A stretch of 64,000 nt of DNA. Source: Cyathus striatus (lineage: Eukaryota > Basidiomycota > Agaricomycetes > Agaricales > Nidulariaceae). The notes beneath the pieces are model-generated. The model was not told where the DNA came from, did not search any database, and was given only the letters and a program-made list of their open reading frames with translations. Below are positions 37,372 through 48,733 of the stretch, piece after piece. Positions within the stretch are counted from its first letter, which is position 1. Each line of letters starts with the position of its first letter. The DNA is taken from contig JAOVFP010000002.1 of assembly GCA_025738555.1 (NCBI GenBank), positions 6,200,001 to 6,264,000 on the forward strand. The letters run 5' to 3'. A program made the translations under genes and the position numbers.

Positions 37372-38530
37372 ATGACCACTTTCAATCAGCAAACCACCAT
37401 TCAAGAAGTGGCAGCTGCCTACCCAGGCTTTATTGAAGGACGTACTTTCCTGGTCACTGGCGCAACTAGCGGTCTCGGATTTGCGTTCGCGAAGTTCGTT
37501 GCCGAGCAGGGAGCCGGGACTGTCGTCCTCACTGGACGTTCCGAGGAAAAGTATGTCATGTTCCATGAATATTCTGATTACAATCCAGCTCGTTCTCAAT
37601 GTCTTCATAGATTGGCCAAAAAGTTGGATGAAGTAAAGTCTGTCGCCAGACCTAAGACGACAGTGAAGTCGCTTCTCTTGGACTTGGAGTCGCAGGCGTC
37701 TGTACGACATGCAGCAGAACAAATTACCTCTGGAGCCTTGGGTATTCCAAAGATCGACATATTGCTTAACAACGCTGGGATTATGGCTGTACCATATAAA
37801 GAGATTGATGGTTGCGAGAGCCAATTCTTCTGGTAATATCTGTCACCTTCCTCTGGTATCTAATAATACTAAAACCGTCTTTCAGCAACCATATAAGTCA
37901 TTTCCTATTCACCAACCTGATCCTTTCCCATATTACCTCCCCGGAGGGCGCATTATTAATACCACTTCTGGTGGACATGTCCTCAGCCCAGTGAGGTTCG
38001 AGGATCATAGCTTTATGCACGGGTGGTTGGTATACAACAAATGGCAAGGATACGGGCAGTCCAAATCAGCAAATATCCTCTTCGGAGTGGGGTTGACAAA
38101 GAGGCTCAAAGCAAAGGGAATTGAGAGCTTCTCGGTCCATCCTGGCGTGTAAGCATTGTCCCATTCAATAATATATCGTCCTCAAGGCTTAGGTGTTCAT
38201 AATGGAATATTCTAGTATCGACACAAATTTAGGTACACATCTTGACTTCGTGGAGGAAGGATTTACAAACCCCGATGGGACCTGGAAGGCCACCATCATT
38301 GTGAGTACATATGTCATTCACAGATATCATATATTTGACTAGACCCTGCACAGACCCTAGATCAAGGCATTGCCACATACATGTATGCGGCTGCCTCCCC
38401 TGAGCTGAAGGGAAAAGGAGGAGCATATCTCACCGAGAGCCAGGTTAAGGATACAGTTCGGCCTATGACTGAGGAGGATGCGGATAAACTTTGGGCATTG
38501 TCAAACAACATCCTGGGGACAGAATTTTGA
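37372..38530 (+). pseudogene. Short-chain dehydrogenase/reductase, array copy B (one-base frameshift)
   Basis: The copy has the complete array architecture: TTIQEVAAAYPGFIEGRTFL, TGATSGLGF, LLNNAGIMAVPYKEIDG, YGQSKSANILFG, HPGV, then the DQGIATYMYAAASPELKGKG end and TGA at 38528. Splice sites match the other copies, and the exon 2 donor is TG|GTAATA. In exon 3 the SPGGR codons read CCCCGGAGGGCGC, one base short, near 37,940. Sequence upstream (NHISHFLFTNLI) and downstream (IINTTSGGH) are in different frames. Everything else is clean, so this is either a very young pseudogene or a homopolymer sequence error. The nearest relatives by eye are D and E. Confidence 0.8.
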
Positions 38531-39777
38531 GACTACGGTTTAAAGTTGTATGTTAGTAAAATAAAAGTAGGAATTGCTTGACAAAATTAGGATGCAATAC
38601 TAACACGAGACGAAATACTGTATCGGTTTGCAAGCAGACACTGGTAGCGCTTTAGTCTCTGTAATATATAACACTAGCCGCATTCTCAAGCTCGTCGGAT
38701 TGCGTCTGGTAGAACTGAGGAAAGACGATTATAATTAGAGAGAAAGCTTTGTTGTCAGGGGGTTATGAAGGAAGTCCAGCAGATCATGCTTGGTTTAAAA
38801 GTCTCCAGGACGGTGCTCTGCTGCGCGCTGAAGCATTGCCTCACGCTAAGTGCACTGGAGGGCCTAGTAGTTGACTATCGTTGAGTGTTGCAAGCTAGTT
38901 GTGAGAGCGTTGAAACGTTGACGCGTGATATGTGGCAAGTGGATGTGATTTCGGAGGATCGGATGTTGTACTGACCAGTCCAAGGTCAGTCTGACTTGGA
39001 GTGAACCGACAGGGAGACGAAAGTCTTCGACTCCAGCCGGGAGGCGCCGGTAATATGAACACGTGAGCGTGACCTTTCTCTTCCGTACCAATACCACCCA
39101 GCTGGAATCCTAGTAAGGCCAACTCGCGCAAAGGCTTCGTCAAATTTCGCCCGTACGCCAAACCAAATAACATACAGAAACAGACAAACAACGCATCCAA
39201 CTTGGCCAAGTTTTGTTTATGCTGGGGCCTACCCGCCCAAAAGTGACCTAAGTTGGGAGATGTGCACAACCTCACCCATACCCTGCTAGCAATTCATCAG
39301 TAATCCAGCATACAGATAAACATACTTAGAATATATTAGTAATTAAAAAGTACAGCTTAATAACATTAATAGACTACTTATCAGTTTCTCATTTATACCT
39401 GCTTGCACCCAAAAACCTCAGGCGCGAGTCAAAGAGCCTTAGTGATAAAGACCTTCCGAATTCCTGGTAATTGCGGAAAGCACGCCCCTCTAGAGAGGCC
39501 GAAAGCCAACCCCAAAACGTTCAAAGGTCGTTGAACAATCGTTGGTGACTAATTAGTTTCCCAGACAGTATAAATGGCAGCGGATTAACCGCAAACATCA
39601 GGATTACCGAGACTAAAGGGACCCATGTTCTCAAATTTATGTGTAATCTTGTCGTGTCCAATTTCCGTGATATGTCGGAGTACGATAATAATATACTTGT
39701 CCGCAATATATAAAGGGGACTGTGAAGTTGAGAGCGTCGAAAATTAAATCAGCTCCGTTTTTCAGCTCGAATCCAAG
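38531..39777. other. 1.2-kb spacer between SDR copies B and C
   Basis: No gene is recognised. A 127-codon minus-strand open frame (38895-39275) is rich in Cys, Leu and Pro and has no recognised motif. A TATATAAA near 39,706-39,713 is suitably placed for copy C. Confidence 0.4.
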
Positions 39778-40929
39778 ATGCTCAGCTTCGACCAGAAAAC
39801 TACAATCCAAGAAATTGCTGCCGCATATCCAGGTGCAATTGAAGGACGCACCTATCTTATCACTGGCGCTACCAATGGTCTTGGACTTACGTTCTCGAAG
39901 TTCGTCGCGAAAGAGGGAGCAGGCACTGTAGTGCTTACGGGACGTTCTGAGGAAAAGTTTGTCATTGCATTATCATAAAACTTTGTTCTCAAGGTTAATC
40001 TGAACAATTTTAGACTTGCAAAAGCTGTCCAAGAAGTAAAATCAATTGCGAACCCAAAGACAATTATCAAGACTCTCATCTTAGACTTAGAGTCTCATGA
40101 TTCTGTGCGTCGTGCCGCAGATCAAATTACATCCGGGGCCTTGGGTATTCCAAAGATCGATATCCTGTTAAACAATGCAGGAATTATGGCCGTTCCGTAT
40201 AAGAAGATCGACGGTTACGAACAACAATTCTTCTGGTATACTTGCATAATCAACTTTCATGTATAATGGTGTCTTAACAGAAGTCCTTCAGCAACCATCT
40301 AAGCCACTTCTTATTCACGAACCTTATTATCTCTCAAATTATCTCTCCCGGCGGGCGAATCATCAACGCTTCCTCAGTAGCACATCGAAACAGCCCCGTG
40401 CGTTTCGACGATATCAATTTCAAAGATGGCGACGTGTACAATAAATGGCAAGCTTACGGTCAATCCAAGACGGCTAATATCCTATTTTCCAAAGGTCTCA
40501 ACAAGAAGATCAGCGAATCTAAGGGAATATAAAGTTTCTCTGTTCATCCCGGGGCGTAAGTATTTTTTTAAACTGTTAGAAATATGTACTAACGTTTCTA
40601 CTGTATATAATAGCATTATGACAGGATTAGCAAATCATCTTGATCTTGAAGCTGAAGGATTTTTGGATAAAGATGGAAAATTGACAATCGATACTATAGT
40701 AAGTTCAATATCTTAGAACTTTGCTTTGTATAAAGTCTAACATTTTACTTAGACTATTGAACAAGGCGTTGCGACATACCTCTATGCTTCTCTCTCCCCT
40801 GAGCTAAATGGAAAGGGGAAGTCGTATCTTACCGAGAGTCAAATCAAAGATACAGCTTTCCCCATGACTGAGGGGGATGCAGAGAGACTATGGGAGTTGT
40901 CAAATAGTATTTTGGGAACTGGTTTTTAA
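39778..40929 (+). pseudogene. Short-chain dehydrogenase/reductase, array copy C (single in-frame stop)
   Basis: Exon 1 (39778-39956) begins MLSFDQKTTIQEIAAAYPGA and has TGATNGLGL. Exon 2 has LLNNAGIMAVPYKKIDG. Exon 3 has YGQSKTANILF, then KGI followed by TAA (40530-40532) and SFSVHPG. Copies A and G have a Gln codon there, so one C-to-T change (CAA to TAA) explains the stop. All splice sites and the rest of the frame are intact to the TAA at 40927. The stop falls about two thirds through, after the YxxxK site and before the C-terminal helices, so the product would be truncated. By sequence it is closest to copy A, which lies about 8 kb away in opposite orientation. Confidence 0.85.
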
Positions 40930-41697
40930 GGATAAGGATAAATATGATAGTTGACCTACAATTCTACATATAGCTTAAGCTTCTATAAAAAAGGAGTCGA
41001 TTCCAAATGTCGTATATCAAGTATATTAGTTTTCATTGACACAGGAGCAAATTTCAAAGCCGAAGCTGGCTGTATATTTTCTCTTCTTTCAGTTCCTGTG
41101 CTTTAAACTTTTCATCAGACATATGCAAAGAATCATTGATGGGTGTCTCTTGGGCGCTTCCATTAAGAATAACCATACTTATTCCATCAACGTTGACGTG
41201 TTGAAGGTTGAGAACCATGATCGAACAAACTTGATTGAAGGCAGATTGAGGGCGAATGTTTGCATATGTTTATTATCTGGTGTCCTTGTTTCTAGAAGGT
41301 AACTTGAAGAAACTCAGGAGAGACCTGTGGAACTAAGATAAGAGGGTCAAGGACTCAGGTGTGCCTCTGGTCAACGTGAAATACATTATGAAATCTCCGG
41401 AAGTCTTTCCCATTGTCATGTAACAGATATCACACAAATCCTAGTGCTTGTGACATCCACAATGACTACGCGTCGTCTTGGCTGGAATTCTGACTCGGAG
41501 TTATTGAATACTCACCTAGCACATGCATGCCGCATCTAATGAAGCCTTCTATGTATCAAACTTTTTTAAGTCAGTAGAAACTTTTCCTTGTATTGGTACC
41601 TGCATGAGCTAAGCAATTCAAGTCGATTCCATAGCACAGGTAGTAGCTTGCTAACATCAACTTTAGTTAACATTACTAAATTAACTGACATGCTATC
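40930..41697. other. Spacer between SDR copy C and the retrotransposon
   Basis: No gene is seen. The segment around 41,371-41,405 (ACGTGAAATACATTATGAAA) is closely similar to sequence upstream of copy H near 59,681. This shows that the duplicated unit includes flanking DNA as well as the gene. CpG is still present at about 41,470-41,530 and becomes rare towards the LTR. Confidence 0.55.
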
Positions 41698-42073
41698 TGT
41701 TAGGATTTTGTCCCTTTATCTAATATTTATCTAATCATATCTTATCTATGTCATGTGGTCAGTCACATGACACACAATGCGGACACCATGCATATCAACA
41801 TACATTACTCATCAAAGACTGTGGGCACAGTTGCACAGTTCAGCCATACATTTTACATGAGTTCTTAATGTAGAAGCACAGTAACATGTGTTGTAGTGTA
41901 GGTAGTATTACATGCAACTTCCTCATGGATTATTTCTATAAATACAGTCTTTCTAGTTAGTAGTTTGCTATTCTTGTGCTAGTTTACTTCAGATGAGCAA
42001 TAAGAGTCATTCTTCTTTCCATATTCAAGTGTTTAAGTTCAACTTCAAGCGTTTAGCTTGTCTGTCACTAACA
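41698..42073 (+). repeat. 5' LTR
   Basis: The 376-bp repeat is collinear with 48128-48503 without gaps (offset 6,430). Its ends are the perfect inverted hexamer TGTTAG...CTAACA. It holds a TATAAATA at 41937-41944. Confidence 0.97.
41937..41980 (+). promoter_or_regulatory. LTR TATA box and inferred transcript start
   Basis: TATAAATA (41937-41944) is followed 33 bp later by ATTCTTGTGCT (41970-41980). The latter is the inferred first bases of the transcript, because its exact complement is the primer-binding site. Confidence 0.65.
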
Positions 42074-42075
42074 AA

Positions 42076-42086
42076 AGCACAAGAAT
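42076..42086 (+). promoter_or_regulatory. Self-priming primer-binding site
   Basis: AGCACAAGAAT begins two bases after the 5' LTR. It is the perfect 11-nt reverse complement of ATTCTTGTGCT at 41970-41980. No TGG-initiated tRNA-type site is present here. An 11-nt self-primer taken from the transcript's own 5' end is the mechanism known for the Tf1/Tf2 group of chromoviruses. Confidence 0.75.
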
Positions 42087-42868
42087 CTACCACATTTCTC
42101 AACCTCAAACTTCTCTTGCCAACCCCTGGCAAAACTTTTCTATTACATTCGTTTCCGTCTTGGACCCCTGTGGACCAGACATACACCCCGTTTGATAGTC
42201 TTGCTTGTTGTGCTTGGAAGCATGAGAGGATAGTGTAATGTTGAGCCTGACACTTCTGAATTACCAAGCATCTTAGGCCCTCTGCCTTGAGTTTGGCATG
42301 GTACCAGTGACTGGGCAGGCTACCACATGTTGGCCCAGCTGGTACTATCTGCAAATTGGTGTGTGTGAGACTTAGAATGTCTCACTAGTCTCTGAGCTTC
42401 TTCAAGAGCTTCTGTTACCTTGGCTATCACTCTGGCACCCATTACCCATTCTCAGACCATCCGAACTCTCCATTCCTGATCCTATCACATCCCTTCTTCA
42501 TCTGTACCAATCTATACACCTTGATCTCACCCAACTCCTTACAACTGTCCACAAACTCCAAGAGCTGTGTCGGTGGACTCTGATAACTTGGACTTTGATC
42601 CTAACACCTATCCACCCATCCCACCTCATCACTTTGCAATCCAACAATCCAACCCTGAACCTATTCTCCCTTGTATCGTCACCATCGTAACTGAACCCAG
42701 ATATGATGACAGTAGAAAACTCCGATCACCTACACCACTCCCTTACAACTTTTCCTTTGGAGATGACTTCACATCCAAATGCAGATATGAAACTCTCCTC
42801 AACACCATCTACAACAGAGACGAGGAACCCTATGACCTTCCTACTCCCTTGTATCTTCCTTTCTCACA

Positions 42869-44095
42869 ATGATCGCATCTGAGATTATTCTTGGATTTAT
42901 CACAGCCCTGGTGGCCATTTTTATGAAAGATGAAATTGTAACCTGATGGCAGAACATGTCTGCTGGAGATAAGAAAGTCATTACTGATAGCATATTGGCA
43001 ATGACTCAGGGACTCATAATGGAAATAAGAGAGGGTATCAAGGCAGATACTCCAGAAAAGAAGGATAAAGTTGAAATCCCTGAAGACTATGAAGGGGATC
43101 CCACGACAGTTAATAATTGGATAAGATGAATGGCATTATATTTTCAGGAAAAGGAAATTATGAACAATTGGAAAAAGGTGACAATCACTTTACCGAAAAT
43201 AAAGAAAGGAAAGGATAATTGAGCTCAATGATGGGCAGACACATTCTTAGGAGACTTTATTCTGTTTAATGATGAATGGGCACGATGGAAACTTGCACAC
43301 AATGGAACCAAACCCACATTTCAGGACACACAAGCAGTAGACATCACAGCAACAGAAACAACTCCAGAAATAAACCATGACACATTTGAACATCCATGTC
43401 CATTTCCAGATTGGGTTACATTTGTTGATCGAATGAGATTCTTCTTTATCTCCACCAAAACCCAGAACAATGTGATCAAACAAATTAATAAGGTCATACA
43501 GGGAAATCGAAACATTGAAGATTACACAATCAATTTCATGCAATGGATGAATTTAACTGGATTTGACAACATGGCCCTTGTTGACAAATATCAATGAGGA
43601 ATGCATCCCTTATTAGCTAGATGATTAATGGAAGTTGGCAGACTTAAAGTCACAGACAAACTCATTGACTGGATTGACAAAGCTGTGGAATATGAAAGAA
43701 ATTGAAGAGAAGCTAACCTCGGACACACCATACAACAACAACAACCACAGAACTGACCACAAAATACTTCAAACAATGGATTTCTACAAGGAAAAACCCC
43801 ACAACAGACACTGAATAGATCCAACCTTACGGTATCACAAGGAGGTAATCTTATGGACCTCGATCAATTAAAGAAAGAAGGACATCGCTTCTATTGTAAA
43901 GAGAAAGGACATATGTCCAATACATGCCCCAAGAAACCTAAAGGACCCTATGTACAACATAATCTAAATATGGACAATTCTATTCCTGTAGCCTCAACCA
44001 GTAATGTTGTAGAACTACCAGATGTAACTAAACTATCAGAAGAACAACAAGCTCTCCTCATTGCTCAATTGGGTTTTCCCCAAGGCCAGCAGTGA
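42869..44095 (+). pseudogene. gag: gag of the chromovirus, interrupted by TGA codons
   Basis: One frame runs from the ATG at 42869 to the TGA at 44093-44095 and is broken by eight TGA codons, with no TAA or TAG. Capsid-like blocks such as NNWIR, WADTFLGDF, FVDRMRFFF and YTINFMQWMNLTG appear before a zinc-knuckle-like CKEKGHMSNTCP near 43,890-43,930; its first Cys is replaced by Tyr (FYCKEKGH). The ATG overlaps the stop of a preceding 101-codon open frame (42567-42872), which may be a leader or a shifted part of gag. Pol begins one base back (-1) at the gag end. It would assemble the cytoplasmic particle if intact. Confidence 0.8.
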
Positions 44096-47000
44096 GTGCA
44101 AACTCGCCAGCCTCATTCTATGTACCTAGTAATGTAACTGTACCTACAGTAGATCTGGAATCGAAATATGTATTGTTGAAAAACGAAAAGACAAAGCACA
44201 TCTTGCCTAATCAAGAAGTAAAACCAGGAACTGTGTATTGGGTCACATGGAGATTAAAAGACCAAACACTGGAATTAGCCTTAGCATCATTAAGTATTTG
44301 GACACATCCAAAATGGAAACTTGAAGTAACTCCAGAAGCAATCAAGGAATTAAACAATCTCTCCAATCAACATGTAATAGAAGCCCTAACAGAACTTACT
44401 AAACCCAAGAGATTTATCCAAGGATCAAAAGGAAATCAAATAGATCTTAACCTCATGATAACTACATTAGACACCCAAAGAACATATGGACTTAAGGCAT
44501 TACTCGATAGTGGAAGCACTGGATCATGTATTGATCAAATATTTGTAGAAAATAATCAAATCACTACTAAGAAATTTCCAAGACCTACTCCTGTATATAA
44601 TGCAGATGGAACTCTAAATAGTGATGGAGCAATTACAGATTATGTTGAACTATGAGTAAGACTTGGAAGACATGTGGAGATTCTACAATTTGCTGTTTCA
44701 AATCTAGGAAAAGCATCTATGTTTATTGGACACAATTGGCTTAAGATTCATAATCCTGAAATAGATTGAAAAGAAGGAACTATTAAATTTACACATTGCC
44801 CAATAGAATGTACTCTGCTGATCAACACTATGGATCCTGAAGAAGAAGAATCTGATCTAGATGAACAGATAAATCTTGAATCTGATGATCACATTATAGT
44901 GGTGAACTTATTCGAACAAATTGAATTAAGAGCTTTTCAAACAACTGCTTCAAAAATTGCTGAGGCACAAAATCAGCAAAAACCAAAGAAACATTGGAAG
45001 GAAACAATACCAATGTACTATCATGAGTTTGAAAGAGTATTTGCAAAAGAATCATTCAATAAACTTCCACCTCGACGACCATGGGATCATGCCATAGAAC
45101 TATTACCAGGAGCAACTTCATTTGACTGTAAAATCTATCCATTAAACCTAGATGAACAGAAACAACTTGATGAATTCCTTGATGAAAATCTTAATTCAGG
45201 ACGCATCCAACCTTTGAAATCACCTTGGGCATCACTGTTCTTTTTCATCAAAAAGAAGGATGGAACTTTAAGACCAATTCAAGATTATCGAAAATTAAAT
45301 GAAATGATGGTTAAAAATAGATATCCATTACTGTTGATTCAAGAATTAGTAGATAAACTCAAAAAGGCACAATACTTTACCAAGTTAGATATTTGATGGG
45401 GTTATAACAATGTTCGAATCAGAGAAGGAGATGAACAATATGCTGCCTTTAGGACTAATCATGAACTATTCGAACCTTTAGTAATGTTCTTCAGTCTTAC
45501 AAATTCACCAGCAACATTTCAAACCATGATGAATGATATCTTTAGAACAGAGATTAATGAAGGAACTGTAATAGTATACATGAACAATATCCTTATATTC
45601 ATGGAAACTTTAGAAGAACATAGAAAAATGGTTAAACAAGTTCTTAGGAAATTAGAAGAACACAAATTATACCTTAAACCAGAAAAATGTTTCTTTGAAA
45701 AGGCAGAAGTAGAATATCTTGGTCTTATCATTTCCAAGAATTCTGTACAAATGGATTCTGAAAAAGTAAAAGCCATAGTAGATTGGCCAGTTCCAAACAA
45801 TAAATGAGAACTTCAACAATTTCTAGGATTCATTAATTTCTATTGATGATTCATTAAAGAATTTGCAAAAATTGCAAAACCCCTTCATGAATTAACAGGA
45901 AAAAATGAATGGAAATGGGAACTTGCTCAAGTCCTTGCCTTCTCCAAACTAAAAGATCGAATTGTATCAGCTCCTATTTTAGCAATGCCAAATGATGATG
46001 GAAAATATTGTGTTGAAGCTGATTCATCAGATTTTGCAAATGGCGCAATTCTTTCACAAGAACAAACTGATGGAAAATGGAAACTGATTGCATTTTTGTC
46101 ACACACTTTAAGCCCAATGGAAATAAACTATGAAATCTATGATAAGGAAATGCTTGCTATCATGAGAGCATTAGACACATGGAGACAATATCTTCTTGGA
46201 GCAAGACAAGTATTTGAAATTTGGACTGATCATAAGAATCTTTCATATTTCAGGAAATCACAAAAATTAAATCGCCAACAAGCACAATGGTCAACTGAAT
46301 TATCAGAGTTTCATTATACACTACATTATAAACCCAGAAATCAAATGACAAAAGCAGATTTATTATCAAGAAGAGCTAGACATGAACAGGAGAACATGAT
46401 AATGAAGATATCATTCTTCTCAAACCAGAAAACTTCAGACAAATATATGAAGTTCATAGAGAAGATGAAGAAATTATGGAACAAGTTCGAAAATCCAGGA
46501 AAAATCGAGATAAAGAAGTCATCAAGATGCTTGATCTTAAATCTAAGGATTGGATTGAGTCTCCAGAAGGAATTATCACATGGAAGGATCAAGTATATGT
46601 TCTGAAGAATGCTAAACTAAGAGAATGTATAATTAGACTATGCCACAACTCAGAAATCTCTGGACACTGAGGAGAATACAAAACCCAGGAATTAGTCACA
46701 CATGATTACTGGTGGCCTAGATTAAGAGCAGACATTAAGAAATATGTTTCTGGTTGTGAAGCATGTCAAAGAACCAACATTCATAGATCAGCTCCAATAG
46801 GAAAACTTATCTCTAACAGTATTCCCGAACATCCATGGCATACTGTGTCAATAGATTTTATTGGACCATTACTGTTATCTGAAGGATTTGATTTTTTAAT
46901 GGTAGTCATAAATTGATTCACTAAAATGGCTGCATTCGTACCATGCAATAAAGAGATCAATAGTGCAGGAACAGCAGAAAAATATGTACAAAATATATTT

Positions 47001-47906
47001 AAACATTATGGAGTACCAAAACAAATCATTAGTGATCAAGGTAGTCAATTTGCCTCATTTTTCACTAAAGAATTGACAAAACAACTTGGTATTCAAATGA
47101 ATTTATTGACTTCCTACCAACCTCAAACGAATGGACAAACAGAAAGGGTCAATCAGGAAATAGAACAGTACATGAGAATATATGTAAATTATGACCAAGA
47201 TGATTGGGCCCAATGAACAGACATGTGTCAATTTAACTATAATAACACAATACACAGAACTACAGGATACACACCATTTTATTTAATGTATGGATTCCAC
47301 CCTTATACCAGGATAAAACCTTCAGGAAAGACAAGAGCAATGGGAGTAGAAGAATTTGTCAAAACAATGGAAAAAGCAAGAGAAAATGCTAAAGCTGCTT
47401 TATCATTGGCAAATGAAACTATGGGATGCTATTATGATAAACACTGAAAAGAGGCACCTGAATATCAAATCAGTGATAAGGTTTATCTAGAAGGAATTAA
47501 CATTAAATCTGATTGACCAGTTTCGAAATTGGATGATAAACACTGTGGACCTTTTAAAATTATCAAAAAAGTTGCAGAATCAGTCTATAAACTTGAACTA
47601 CCAAAATCATGGAACAGAAAGAACCCAACTTTTAATGTTGAACTATTATCTAAATATACACCAGCTCAATATCCATCCCAAAAGAAACCAAAACCTCCAC
47701 CAACAATTTTGGTTGAAAATGAAGAACAATATGAAGTGGAATCAATCTTAGCATGGAAAAAGAATCAGAAACAAGTATTATATAAAATAAAATGGAAAGG
47801 CTATTCATTCAAAGATTGTACATGGGAACCGATCAGCTCACTATCAGGAGCTAAAAGTCTATTGAACAAATTTCATTGTGAAAATCTGGAAGCCTTAAAC
47901 ATATAA
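44092..47906 (+). pseudogene. pol: pol polyprotein of the chromovirus (protease, RT, RNase H, integrase, chromodomain), inactive
   Basis: Domains in order: protease with LLDSGSTGSC (44.50 kb); reverse transcriptase with LPPRRPWDHAIELLPGA, WASLFFFIKKKDGTLRPIQD and the active site YMNNILIF (45577-45600), where YxDD is expected; RNase H with VEADSSDFANGAIL and WTDHKNLSYF; integrase with a zinc-binding CEACQRTN, then SIDFIGP, ISDQGSQFAS and TNGQTERVNQE as the D,D,E triad; finally a chromodomain (YEVESILAWK, YKIKWKGYSFKDCTWEP, 47.73-47.88 kb), which targets such elements to marked chromatin. Eleven in-frame stops are all TGA. A one-base shift lies near 46,398. The true terminator is TAA at 47904-47906. 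Confidence 0.9.
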
Positions 47907-48114
47907 ATATGAAGCACTCCATTCAACTAAATCACCCAAATCATGCTTTCCAACAACATCACCCTTCTCATTTATGTTATTGTAATCTTCTTCCTTTGTC
48001 TCGCCATCTTCATAGTCAGCCATTATCTACCCCAAATCATTTTTTGAATGTATGAATACTATCAACCACATTGACCTGAAGAATCAATAGAAATGTCATG
48101 AAGACATGACTCTT

Positions 48115-48127
48115 AAAGGGGGGGTAA
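48115..48127 (+). promoter_or_regulatory. Polypurine tract
   Basis: AAAGGGGGGG followed by TAA directly precedes the 3' LTR, in the position where plus-strand DNA synthesis is primed. Confidence 0.85.
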
Positions 48128-48503
48128 TGTTAGAATTTCGTCCCTTTATCTAATCATTATCTAATCATATCTTATCTGTGTCATGTGATCAGTCACATGA
48201 CACACAATGCGGACACCATGCATATCAACATACATTACTCATCAAAGACTGTGGGCACAGTTGCACAGTTCAGCCATACATTTTACATGAGTTCTTAATG
48301 TAGAAGCACAGTAACATGTGTTGTAGTGTAGGTAGTATTACATGCAACTTCCTCATGGATTATTTCTATAAATATGGTCTTTCTAGTTAGTAGTTCACTA
48401 TTCTTGTGCTAGTTTACTCCAGATGAGCAATGAGAGTCATTCTTCTTTCCATATTTGAGTGTTTAAGTTTGACTTTGAGTGTTTAGCTTGTCTGTTGCTA
48501 ACA
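48128..48503 (+). repeat. 3' LTR
   Basis: This copy is the same length as the 5' LTR. Most differences between the two are transitions, six of them paired CA/TG dinucleotides (5' LTR positions 41945, 41966, 42026, 42040, 42046 and 42066). There is one adjacent double transversion near 48,152. Confidence 0.97.
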
Positions 48504-48733
48504 CTGTCCAGTCTTTGATCAACCCTATAATCCAGTCAGTGTAAAAGATTTTATGAGATCTACTTTGAATCAATTGTGACTAATTATACTGTGTCACCTT
48601 GGTTAAATTATCCATCTCAGGAAGATTCAGTATAATGCAGTAGTTGTGCCTTTGAGGTGATTGGCGATTTACAAGGTATAAAAGGAGGTGGTGTAGCAGC
48701 TACAAGTTTCAGCCTGATAGTGAGTCACCAAAG

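Larger units (their letters stand above)
41698..48503 (+). mobile_element. Ty3/Gypsy chromovirus LTR retrotransposon, complete but defective
   Basis: A 6,806-bp element is bounded by two 376-bp LTRs, both starting TGTTAG and ending CTAACA. It contains gag, protease, reverse transcriptase, RNase H, integrase and a C-terminal chromodomain, in the Ty3/Gypsy order. The flanking five bases are CTATC (41693-41697) and CTGTC (48504-48508), a target duplication with one transition. Nineteen in-frame TGA stops, one frameshift near 46,398 and a mutated reverse transcriptase active site show that it cannot make functional proteins. It is strikingly poor in CpG. It inserted in the SDR array between copies C and D. 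Confidence 0.95.

Noticed and set aside
38895..39275. 127-codon minus-strand open frame between SDR copies B and C
   Set aside because: Biased composition, no motif or splice context. Not supported as a gene.
42869..47906. TGA read as a sense codon throughout the genome (code change)
   Set aside because: Host genes here (SDR copies G and I, SET, several exons of the amine oxidase) end at TGA in the expected place, so TGA is a normal stop. Decay is the simpler reading for the element.
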